Positions 36,601 through 45,153 of a stretch of 64,000 nt of DNA are shown in pieces; the first letter of the stretch is position 1, and each line of letters starts with the position of its first letter. A program made the position numbers and the translations under genes. Where the stretch lies: positions 186,001-250,000 of the forward strand of contig NZ_SHNN01000002.1 in NCBI RefSeq assembly GCF_026262625.1. Direction: 5' to 3'. Source of the stretch: Candidatus Litorirhabdus singularis. GTDB taxonomy: Bacteria; Pseudomonadota; Gammaproteobacteria; Pseudomonadales; Halieaceae. The notes under the pieces are model-generated. The model was not told where the DNA came from. It ran no database searches and was given only the letters and a program-made list of their open reading frames with translations.

Positions 36601-38133
36601 ATGGCACATATTAGTGTGACTGCAGCAGAAAACCCCGAACGCCCGGCCATTATTATGGGCAACAGCGGCGAGGTGGTGACCTATAAACAACTTGATGAGC
36701 GCTCTAATCAGGGCGCACATTTATTTCGATCGCTGGGGCTTCAGAACGGTGATCACATCGGCATGATGGTAGAGAACTGTCGGCAGTTTCTCGAGATAGT
36801 CCAAGCCGCCTTGCGTTCCGGCATTATCTTTACGCCGATCAGTACGCATCTGCGCAGTGACGAAACACGTTACATTCTGGATAACTGTAACGCCAAGCTC
36901 TTTATCGGTTCCAAGAAGCTCGCTACAGTCGCCGGGGAACTGCACGGAGAGCTGCCCCAAATACAGCACTATTTTATGCTCAACGGAGCAGATGCAGGCT
37001 TTGAATCCTGGGACGAGGTGACGGCTACTATGCCAACCACCCCAATCGCCGACGAGTCGATGGGTACGCCCATGCTTTATAGCTCCGGAACTACGGGCCA
37101 GCCCAAAGGTGTGTTGGCCAAGAGTCCGGTAACTGATATTCATGAGACTCATCCGAATCTGGCCGCTTTCGCTGCGATATTTGGTTTCAATGAAAGTACC
37201 CGCTATCTGTCACCAGCGCCGCTCTATCACGCAGCGCCGATGCACTACAATAATATGTTGCTGGGTGTAGGTGGCACCACTGTGGTGATGGAGAAATTTG
37301 ATGCGGAGCGCGCGCTGCAGCTTATTCAAGAGCAAAAAGTAACGCATAGTCAGTGGGTCCCCATCATGTTTATTCGCATGTTGAAGTTGCCAGAGGCGAC
37401 TCGTCAGAAATATGACTGCAGCTCCATGCAGGTGGCGATTCACGCCGCCGCTCCGTGCCCGATCGAGATTAAGGAAAAGATGATCGACTGGTGGGGCGAA
37501 GTGATATTTGAGTATTACAGCGGCTCCGAAGGATCGGGCATGACTATTATCGATTCCGCTAGCTGGTTAACGCACAAGGGCTCAGTGGGGCCCGCCATCT
37601 CCGGCGAGCTACATATTGTGGGCGAAGACGGTGAAGAAGTTGCCACCGGTGAAACAGGCACGATTTATATTGGTAACGGCAATCCTTTTGAGTACTACAA
37701 CGAGCCGGAGAAAACTGCAGGCGCCTACAATAAAAAGGGCTGGTCTACGCTTGGCGATGTTGGTTACGTTGATGAAGACGGTTTTCTCTACCTCACCGAC
37801 CGTAAGAATTTCATGATCATTTCAGGTGGCGTGAATATCTACCCACAGGAAATTGAAAATCTACTGATCAATCATGAGCAGGTGGCTGACGTCGCTGTGT
37901 TTGGAATCCCCAATGAAGAATTTGGCGAAGAAGTCAAAGCCGTGGTGCAGCCAGTGAGTATGGATCAGGCGGGGGATGAACTTTCGCAGCAACTGCTGGA
38001 GTGGTGCAAGGAACGTCTGGCAACTTTTAAAGTGCCGCGCTCGGTGGACTTTATGGAGCAGCTGCCGCGCATGGAAAACGGCAAGCTCTACAAACGCCAT
38101 CTGGCTGATGCCTACCGCGACGGCAAGAGCTAG
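36601..38133 (+). CDS. AMP-dependent acyl-CoA synthetase/ligase
   Basis: Activates a carboxylic acid to its CoA thioester through an acyl-adenylate. The 510 residues hold the P-loop-like MLYSSGTTGQPKG, the GSEGSG adenine-binding region (EYYSGSEGSG), the hinge DRKNFMIISGGVNIYPQEIE, and the C-terminal catalytic Lys region MENGKLYKR. It resembles mycobacterial FadD-type ligases for unusual acids. A strong AAGGAG precedes the ATG. It is divergent from thiolase copy 1. Its stop shares a CTAG with the convergent RND permease gene. Confidence 0.93.
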   Translation: MAHISVTAAENPERPAIIMGNSGEVVTYKQLDERSNQGAHLFRSLGLQNGDHIGMMVENCRQFLEIVQAALRSGIIFTPISTHLRSDETRYILDNCNAKLFIGSKKLATVAGELHGELPQIQHYFMLNGADAGFESWDEVTATMPTTPIADESMGTPMLYSSGTTGQPKGVLAKSPVTDIHETHPNLAAFAAIFGFNESTRYLSPAPLYHAAPMHYNNMLLGVGGTTVVMEKFDAERALQLIQEQKVTHSQWVPIMFIRMLKLPEATRQKYDCSSMQVAIHAAAPCPIEIKEKMIDWWGEVIFEYYSGSEGSGMTIIDSASWLTHKGSVGPAISGELHIVGEDGEEVATGETGTIYIGNGNPFEYYNEPEKTAGAYNKKGWSTLGDVGYVDEDGFLYLTDRKNFMIISGGVNIYPQEIENLLINHEQVADVAVFGIPNEEFGEEVKAVVQPVSMDQAGDELSQQLLEWCKERLATFKVPRSVDFMEQLPRMENGKLYKRHLADAYRDGKS

Positions 38134-41100
38134 CCTGTAGCAGGCTCGGCGGCAGTGTCGGTAGCGGCCGCGTTATAGCCGAGACTGTCGACTGTCTTGC
38201 CGCGTTTCTCCAATAGCATGTAGAACACCGGCAATACGAAAAGGGTGAATAGAGTACCGACGAGCATGCCGGCGGTAATCATCAGTCCAATGACGTAGCG
38301 GCTGTTAGCACCCGGTCCCGCAGCCATCAGCAAAGGGGAAACTCCTAGCACCGTAGCAAAGGTTGTCATCAGAATAGGGCGCAGGCGCAAGCCTGCTGCC
38401 TCTATGACAGCTTGTTGCCGGTCGCGGCCCTGTAACACCAGTTGGTTGGCAAAATCGACAATGAGAATGCCATGTTTGCTGATCAAGCCGATCAGCGTCA
38501 GCAAGCCTACCTGAGTGTATATATTGAAGGATGCGAAGCCGAGAGCAATAGGCACTACCGCGCCAAAAATTGACATGGGCACACTGATCAACACCACGAA
38601 GGGATCGCGGAAGCTATTAAATTGAGCCGCCAGTACCAGGTAAATCAGTAATAGTGAGGCCGTGAAGAGTATCAGGAAGCTGCCGGTCTCCTGAATATAA
38701 CGCCGTGACTCTCCGGTATAACCTGGCTTAAACCCACTGGGGGCGATTTCCGCCAGTTTTTGCTCGAGAAATTCCAGACCGGTGCCGAGTGTATTGGGTG
38801 GCATCACCATGCCGCTGATGGTTGCGCTATTAAGCTGCTGGTACTGAGCCAAGGTGTTGGGTTGCACGGTCTGCTCGATGGAAATCAGTGTGTCGAGGGT
38901 GATTAAGCGTCCACTGCTACTGCGCACGTAATAGCGTTCCAGCCACTCCTTGGTCAATCTGAAACCATTGCCTGCCTGAGGAATCACTTTGTAGCTGCGA
39001 CCCTCCAGTGAGAACCGGTTAACTTCCGCCTCGCCCAACATGATTTGCAGTGTCTGGCCAATCTCCCGCATGGAAACTCCAAGCCGTGCGGCGCGATCGC
39101 GGTCTATCTTTACCGATATTTCCGGGCGACTGAAGCGCAGATCTTTGGTGACAAAAATGAACAGCCCCGACTCTCTGGCCGCTTGCATTAATTCTTCTGC
39201 AACCTCATCAACCCGTTCATAGTCGGCGGTTGAAGAAACCACAAACTGCAGTGGTAATCCGCCGCCAGTGCCGGGCAGGGCGGGACTGCCGAAACTGAAG
39301 ACCTCGAGGCCGCTATTGCGGCTTAGCTCGCTTTGTACCTCGGCTTGTATTTCTTGCTGGGTGCGAGTGCGCTCGTCCCAGGGAACCAGTTGAATGCCGC
39401 CAAACACAGTGCTGGTGGAATTGACGTGGAAGGAGTGACTGAATTCAGGAACCGCTTTGACCGTGCTGATCAACTGTTTGAGGAACGGAGTGACATATTC
39501 AATGTTGCTATAGTCTGGTGGCGTTGCTACCACAAAAAAGAAACCTGAATCTTCGGCCGGGGCGAGCTCTTTTTGGGACAGTGAGAGCAGCAGAGGCAGG
39601 CTCACCAATATCACCAGCGCAAACATAATAATCGCGCCGCGATTGGCCAGACTGGCCTGCAGTCCGCGCTGGTATAACGCGCGCAGACTGTCGAAGCGCT
39701 GGTCGAGCCAGTCGGCGACCTTGCCCTGTTTCTCGTGATTCTGCAAAAAAGTGGCACACATCATTGGGCTCAGCGTGAGGGCGACGATGCCCGAAACCAT
39801 CACCGCACCGGCCAAAGTCAGCGCAAATTCGCTGAACAGTGTCCCAGTGATACCCCCGAGAAAGCCAATCGGGGCATAGACTGCAGCCAATGTCAGGGTC
39901 ATTGCAATAACCGGCAGCGCGACCTGACGCGCACCCAGCAGCGCCGCCTCTCGCGGTTGTTTACCGTCTTCAATATGACGGTGGACATTCTCCACCACCA
40001 CTATGGCGTCATCTACCACCAGACCTATAGCTATGACCATAGCCAGCAGGGTCAGCAAATTGATAGAAAACCCCATCGCAAAAATGCCAAACAGAACCCC
40101 GATGAGTGACAGTGGAATGGTCAGCAGCGGAATAATCACCACCCGTATTGAACCCAGGAAGAGGTAGATCACCAACATAACAATGGCGGCGGCTTCTAGC
40201 AGGGTTTTGACGACTTCCAACATGGCTCCCTCGATCTGGATCGACGCATCCATATCGATGAACAGCTCCATATCAGCAGGGAACTGTGCCTCAATCGCCG
40301 GCAGCACAGCGTGAATACGTTTCGCTACCTGCAGTGGGTTGGCGCCGGGTGCTTCATTGATCTTGAGGAAAATCGCCGGGCGATCGGTTGAAAATTGCGT
40401 GAAGTCGTAGTTTTCCTGATCGAGCTCCAACTTCGCCACGTCGCCCAGGCGCACTCTGCGTTCGCCAATTTGCCGCACGACAATATTGGCGAACTGCCCC
40501 GGTGATTGCATATCTGTGGCTGCGTCTACGCTGGCGCGCACCAGCAATCCGCGGGTGGTGCCCGCCGTAGAGACGTAATTTTCGCGTTGAATAGCGCTGC
40601 TGACATCGGTGGCGGTGACACCAGCTGCTGCCATACGAGTAGGGTCAAGCCAAACGCGCATGGCAAAAGAACTGCTGAATACTTCCGCTACGCCAACGCC
40701 ATCGAGGGTGTTGATTTCGGGCTGAATAGATCGAATTACGTAGTCGGTAATCTGGGCGCTGGACATTTCCTCACTCAGGAAAGCCAGATACATCATGGCA
40801 TCACCGCCGGTGGATGTAGACGCTATGGGGTCTTCAATTTCGCGCGGCAGGGTGGAGCGCGCTTCGTTAACTTTAGCGATGACCTCACTCAATACCTCGC
40901 TGGTGTTTTCGCCCAGTCGCACGTGGACCTGAATCCGCGAACTTCCCGGACTGCTGGTTGAGGTAAGGTATTCGACCCCGCGGGCGGCAGAAATTGAGTT
41001 TTGCAGCGGCGTCGTGACAAAGCCCTGTACCGTACTGGCGCTGGCGCCTGGATAAAAGGTGTTGACGTAGATAACGCTTTTTTCCAGTTCCGGAAACTGC

Positions 41101-41210
41101 CGAATCTCAAGTTGGCTGGCAGCCTGCGCTCCCAGTAACAGCAGCAGACAGCTGACCACTATGGCCAGCACCGGACGTTTGATAAACAGGTCAGTGAAGG
41201 CCATGCTCAC
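38130..41210 (-). CDS. RND multidrug efflux permease (HAE1 type)
   Basis: Inner-membrane proton-driven export pump of 1026 residues with 12 membrane helices and two large periplasmic loops. FIKRPVLAIVVSCLLLLLG is TM1. The TM4 proton-relay Asp pair appears in IGLVVDDAIVVVENV. The second half repeats the pattern, including LGVSPLLMAAGPGANSRYVIG. It starts either at the GTG overlapping the adaptor stop (GTGA, 41210) or at the ATG at 41204. It pairs with the membrane fusion gene just upstream; no outer-membrane channel gene is present here. The exported compound is unknown. Confidence 0.95.
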   Translation of the reverse strand: MSMAFTDLFIKRPVLAIVVSCLLLLLGAQAASQLEIRQFPELEKSVIYVNTFYPGASASTVQGFVTTPLQNSISAARGVEYLTSTSSPGSSRIQVHVRLGENTSEVLSEVIAKVNEARSTLPREIEDPIASTSTGGDAMMYLAFLSEEMSSAQITDYVIRSIQPEINTLDGVGVAEVFSSSFAMRVWLDPTRMAAAGVTATDVSSAIQRENYVSTAGTTRGLLVRASVDAATDMQSPGQFANIVVRQIGERRVRLGDVAKLELDQENYDFTQFSTDRPAIFLKINEAPGANPLQVAKRIHAVLPAIEAQFPADMELFIDMDASIQIEGAMLEVVKTLLEAAAIVMLVIYLFLGSIRVVIIPLLTIPLSLIGVLFGIFAMGFSINLLTLLAMVIAIGLVVDDAIVVVENVHRHIEDGKQPREAALLGARQVALPVIAMTLTLAAVYAPIGFLGGITGTLFSEFALTLAGAVMVSGIVALTLSPMMCATFLQNHEKQGKVADWLDQRFDSLRALYQRGLQASLANRGAIIMFALVILVSLPLLLSLSQKELAPAEDSGFFFVVATPPDYSNIEYVTPFLKQLISTVKAVPEFSHSFHVNSTSTVFGGIQLVPWDERTRTQQEIQAEVQSELSRNSGLEVFSFGSPALPGTGGGLPLQFVVSSTADYERVDEVAEELMQAARESGLFIFVTKDLRFSRPEISVKIDRDRAARLGVSMREIGQTLQIMLGEAEVNRFSLEGRSYKVIPQAGNGFRLTKEWLERYYVRSSSGRLITLDTLISIEQTVQPNTLAQYQQLNSATISGMVMPPNTLGTGLEFLEQKLAEIAPSGFKPGYTGESRRYIQETGSFLILFTASLLLIYLVLAAQFNSFRDPFVVLISVPMSIFGAVVPIALGFASFNIYTQVGLLTLIGLISKHGILIVDFANQLVLQGRDRQQAVIEAAGLRLRPILMTTFATVLGVSPLLMAAGPGANSRYVIGLMITAGMLVGTLFTLFVLPVFYMLLEKRGKTVDSLGYNAAATDTAAEPATG

Positions 41211-42280
41211 TGCATTTCCACAGAGTTGTCGACCACCACGCTGGCGCCGCGGTAGAGCTTATTCTGGCCCGCCGTAACGACCCTGTCGCCGGGCTCGATA
41301 CCGCTGATGATAGCGACATTGCCATTCACCACGTTGCCAACCTGCACGACTTTGGCCGTAACCGTCAGGCCTCCCTCGTCGCGCTCGCTGATCACGTAAA
41401 CCGTATTGCCCTGCAGCGAATAGCTGATGGCGGTCTCGGGCACTACGGTGAGGGCGGCACTCTCACCCATGCGGATTTGCAGGCTGGCGAACATACCCGG
41501 CAGCAAGCCATCACCGTCATTGATGCGTGCGCGAGCCAGCAAGTTTAGCGTATCCGAGTCCACACGCGAATCCAGCGCCTGCAGGTTGGCGTTGAAGACC
41601 CGGTTCGGAAACGCGTCCACAATGAGGGTTATAGCTTGCCCGGGGCTTAAGCCTGTGGCGTAGCGCGCTGGAATATTGAAGTCTATTTCGAGTTCGGTCA
41701 GATCCTGCAGGGAGGCAATTGTTGTCCCCGGTGAAATGTAATCACCGACGTCCACCTGGCGGATGCCGACGGTTCCAGCGAACGGCGCTACGATGCGTTT
41801 GTTCCGGATGCGCGCTTCCGTCTCTGCCAACTGCGCCTTGGCTCGCGCCAGGTCAGCTTTGGACCGATCGTACTGGGATTCAGGGATAGACTTCTGCTTG
41901 ATCAGTTTGCTGTCGCGCTGATAGAGCACATCTGCCAATTCGAGGTTGGCAACCTGACTGCGCAGACTGGCCTGCTCCACTTGGTCATTCAGTACTACCA
42001 GCACATCGCCGGCATTCACGGTGCCACCGGAACTGAAGTTAATCGCGGTGATCTCACCACTGGTTTCGCAGGTTAAATCCACACCGCGCACCGCTTTCAC
42101 GGTGCCTACTGCTTCTAGTTGCGGTACCCGCTGCTGCGTTATGGCAACACCAGCGGCGATGGTCACCGGTGGCGGAGTGAAGTCCATATTGGCAAAGGTG
42201 GAGAAACGCCAGGCAAGGTAGCCGGCAATTGATCCAAAGATGGCCAGGAGCAGAGCTCCAACCAGTAAATAAGCGCGCAC
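41207..42280 (-). CDS. RND efflux periplasmic adaptor (membrane fusion protein)
   Basis: HlyD/AcrA-type adaptor of 357 residues linking the RND permease to an outer-membrane channel. A single N-terminal hydrophobic anchor (YLLVGALLLAIFGSIAGYLAW) has no lipobox cysteine. Then come the biotinyl-lipoyl half-motifs (GTVKAVRGVDLTCETSGEI and APFAGTVGIRQVDVGDYI), a short coiled coil (residues about 105-155), and the beta-barrel and membrane-proximal domains (LLPGMFASLQIRMGE). It overlaps the permease gene by four bases. Confidence 0.94.
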   Translation of the reverse strand: MRAYLLVGALLLAIFGSIAGYLAWRFSTFANMDFTPPPVTIAAGVAITQQRVPQLEAVGTVKAVRGVDLTCETSGEITAINFSSGGTVNAGDVLVVLNDQVEQASLRSQVANLELADVLYQRDSKLIKQKSIPESQYDRSKADLARAKAQLAETEARIRNKRIVAPFAGTVGIRQVDVGDYISPGTTIASLQDLTELEIDFNIPARYATGLSPGQAITLIVDAFPNRVFNANLQALDSRVDSDTLNLLARARINDGDGLLPGMFASLQIRMGESAALTVVPETAISYSLQGNTVYVISERDEGGLTVTAKVVQVGNVVNGNVAIISGIEPGDRVVTAGQNKLYRGASVVVDNSVEMQ

Positions 42281-42477
42281 AAACGTCCCCCAACCTAAAG
42301 CGGACTCAAGTGTACTAAAATTCGACGTATTGAGATTATTAATTTCTATCGGTGCGCGTGTTTATACCTGTCAGGGCGTCGGTTGCTGGATAGTTTTTGG
42401 ATGCCTGTGCTTTACTGTCGCTGGCTTTAGCGGGCGCCGTATGCGGTGCATATGAGGATTACGATTGAGGAGTAGTA

Positions 42478-43278
42478 ATGGGTATTTTTGACAAGTTTCG
42501 TCTGGATGGTCAGGTCGCCATTATCACTGGCGCCGGTAAAGGTATTGGAGCCGGCATAGCGCTGGCTTATGCAGAGGCGGGAGCTCACGTGGCGCTAGGC
42601 GCGCGTACCGAGTCCGATCTGGAAAAGGTCGCAGCCAAGGTTAGGGCTATGGGGCAGCGAGCCATCGTGGTGCGCTGTGACGTGACCGATGAAGAGCAGT
42701 TACAGGCGTTGGCAGACGCGACGATGGCAGAATTTGGCCGTATCGACATATTGGTCAATAACGCTGGTGGCTTTCCACCGGCGCCGGCGCTCAGTACCTC
42801 CACCCGTAAATTTAACGACGCCTTCCATTTTAATGTCAGCAGCGCCTACGCGATGACCAATATCTGCGTCCCTAAAATGGTGGATTCTGCGGGGGGCGGG
42901 TCAATCGTGAATATTTCTTCGGTGGCAGGCGAAAAACCAACGCCCTGTTTTTCAACTTACGGTACTGCCAAGGGCGCGTTGTCACTGCTGACCCGCGAGC
43001 TGGCGCAGGAGTTTGCGCCACTGGTGCGGGTGAATGCCATTGCGGTGGGATCCACCCGTACGGACGCTTTGAACACAGTACTCACTCCTGAGATCGAGCA
43101 GACGATGGTGGAATTGACCCCCATGGGCCGTCTTGGCGAGGTCGAGGATATCGCTCTGGGCGCGCTGTACCTGGCATCGCCCGCGGGTAGTTATATTACG
43201 GGGGACATTTTGGCGATAAACGGTGGTCTGGAGCGACTGAATATGCAGATGCCCAGGGCTTTTGGTGGTGTAGGCTGA
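42478..43278 (+). CDS. Short-chain dehydrogenase/reductase
   Basis: Classical SDR of 266 residues. Motifs: TGAGKGIG, NNAGG, Ser in NISSVAGEK, and YGTAK in place of YxxxK with Thr and Ala between, all catalytic residues present. The overall look is close to 7-alpha-hydroxysteroid dehydrogenase/3-oxoacyl reductase types. GAGGAG precedes the ATG. It is divergent from the RND pump operon across a 197-base region in which I see no convincing promoter. The substrate is not determined. Confidence 0.88.
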   Translation: MGIFDKFRLDGQVAIITGAGKGIGAGIALAYAEAGAHVALGARTESDLEKVAAKVRAMGQRAIVVRCDVTDEEQLQALADATMAEFGRIDILVNNAGGFPPAPALSTSTRKFNDAFHFNVSSAYAMTNICVPKMVDSAGGGSIVNISSVAGEKPTPCFSTYGTAKGALSLLTRELAQEFAPLVRVNAIAVGSTRTDALNTVLTPEIEQTMVELTPMGRLGEVEDIALGALYLASPAGSYITGDILAINGGLERLNMQMPRAFGGVG

Positions 43279-43427
43279 GCTATTATCGGTAATCGTGGGG
43301 CTAAATGCGGTGATCGTCTATAAATTAGCGGGTCAGGATATCTGCCTAAAAACTGATATAGTTCCTGTCCTGAGCGTCCAGCTTGCTTTAAGCTTGCAGT
43401 ATTATCATAACGCCCGAGGTATCGGCA

Positions 43428-45065
43428 GTGATCAAGAGCAGACGACTAAAGCAGCTGGATAAAAAACTGGAACGCGCGGCCAGCTACGATGAGTGGCGCG
43501 ATCTTGCGCTGCAGCATGATGATGTCAGTGGCATGCGTCGCTGGCGCGAAGTCGATCAGACCCCGCTTTACGATTTCACCACTATTCGACGCCGTCTCGA
43601 CCGGCTGCGCAACCTGCGCGCGCGGCATGATGATATTGGTCTTTTGTTCACCCTCAACGAGGGTATACACGGCAATATGGGCGGTATGGGTAGCAGTAAA
43701 CTCCATCATGAAGCCCTGGGCGGCACTAAGGTGTTGGTCGAAGACTACGTTGAAGAAATTGTGCTGGCGCTGAACCATCTGGCGGAACTGGACGATGGCA
43801 AAATTAGCGTGGCGGACAAACTCGACTTCTTTTATCGCGCTAATCACTGCTATGGGCGGTCTGCGCTGATGCTTAGTGGTGGCGGGGTGCTGGGTTTTTA
43901 CCACCTGGGAGTGGTCAAGGCCTTACTGGACCAACAATTGCTGCCGCGGGTTATATCCGGTGCCAGCGCCGGTTCTATGATTGCCGGAGTGCTAGGCACT
44001 CAGACCGAAGACGAACTGACCAAGTTCTACGACCCCGCGCATGTCCAGCAAGAAGCGGTGGAGGAAGCTACGGTATTTGAGCGCTTGCTCCGGGGTGGCA
44101 ACATTACCATGGACGTACATGACCTGCAGTTGATGGTTGAGCGGTTGATACCTGACCTCACCTTTCAAGAGGCTTACGAAAAGACCGGGCGCCAGATCAG
44201 TATTTCGGTAGCTCCCTCAGAGCCGCAGCAAACTTCAAGATTACTGAATGCGATTGCCTCACCGAATGTCTATATTCGTTCGGCGGTGATGGCGTCTTGT
44301 GCAGTGCCGGGGGTTTTTCCGCCGGTAACTTTGAGTGCAAAAAATGTGCATGGCGATCCACAGCCCTATTTGCCTTCGCGTAAGTGGGTTGACGGTTCGA
44401 TCAGCGACGACCTGCCGGCCAAACGCCTGGGGCGTCTCTACAGCACCAATCATTCGATAGTAAGTATGGTCAACCCTATGGTGCTGCCGTTCATGAATAC
44501 GCGTACCGAGAGCCACAAGCTGGTTGGGTCGCTGAGTAAATTTGGCATTGAGTTAGGCCGCGATGCTCTCAACATCTATCGAACCCGGGTACAGCAGGGT
44601 TCGGAATACCCGCGTTTCAACATGCTGCTTAATAGTGTGCATAGTCTGCTCGACCAGAATTACCGCGGCGATATAAATATAGTGCCCGGTTTCAGCTTTT
44701 ATAATCCGTTAAAGCTACTATCGCATGTCACTGAAAAAGAAATGCTGAGTCTGATGCAGCAGGGCGAGCGCTCTACCTGGCCGCACATTGGTGAAATTGA
44801 CACTTGCACCCGCATCAGCCGAACCTTGGACTCTATTCTGGAGCGCTTTGAAAGCGGTGATCTGAAACCGCGTGCGGCACGGCGCAGGCCACGACGTCCT
44901 TTGGCAAAGAAAAGCAGTAGTAAGACAACCGGCGTGACTGGTAAAACGGGCACTGTGAAAAAGAGCACTGCCAAGAAAGCTAAGGCGAAAAAGAGCGCCA
45001 AGCGTGGTGCTGCGGCACTGGTGAACGGCAAGGGCAGTGATTTTAGCGCAGCCGCGATGGTTTAA
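43428..45065 (+). CDS. DUF3336/patatin-like phospholipase with a basic C-terminal tail
   Basis: Serine acyl hydrolase of 545 residues. The first 140 or so residues match DUF3336, the domain found before patatin in yeast Tgl3/4/5 and plant SDP1 triacylglycerol lipases. The patatin domain has the oxyanion loop SGGGVLGFYHLG (150-161), nucleophile Ser180 in GASAG and catalytic Asp322 in VDGSISDD. After about residue 480 comes a Lys/Ala/Ser/Thr-rich, histone-H1-like tail of some 55 residues with repeated KK, AKK and KKS, which is not usual for the family. The start is GTG. Likely substrates are storage lipids or phospholipids. A similar basic tail occurs in the phasin-like protein at 59268-59696. 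Confidence 0.9.
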   Translation: MIKSRRLKQLDKKLERAASYDEWRDLALQHDDVSGMRRWREVDQTPLYDFTTIRRRLDRLRNLRARHDDIGLLFTLNEGIHGNMGGMGSSKLHHEALGGTKVLVEDYVEEIVLALNHLAELDDGKISVADKLDFFYRANHCYGRSALMLSGGGVLGFYHLGVVKALLDQQLLPRVISGASAGSMIAGVLGTQTEDELTKFYDPAHVQQEAVEEATVFERLLRGGNITMDVHDLQLMVERLIPDLTFQEAYEKTGRQISISVAPSEPQQTSRLLNAIASPNVYIRSAVMASCAVPGVFPPVTLSAKNVHGDPQPYLPSRKWVDGSISDDLPAKRLGRLYSTNHSIVSMVNPMVLPFMNTRTESHKLVGSLSKFGIELGRDALNIYRTRVQQGSEYPRFNMLLNSVHSLLDQNYRGDINIVPGFSFYNPLKLLSHVTEKEMLSLMQQGERSTWPHIGEIDTCTRISRTLDSILERFESGDLKPRAARRRPRRPLAKKSSSKTTGVTGKTGTVKKSTAKKAKAKKSAKRGAAALVNGKGSDFSAAAMV

Positions 45066-45153
45066 GCGCGCCGGCGTAAGAGCGATCGCAGCCGGCGCTA
45101 TTATTTTTGATTTGCTTCGCGCTACACTGTCGCTCCGCAGAAGGGAGCTCAGC

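Noticed and set aside
44870-45062. Lys-rich stretch as a separate histone-like gene
   Set aside because: It is in frame with and contiguous to the patatin gene and has no start or ribosome-binding site of its own.
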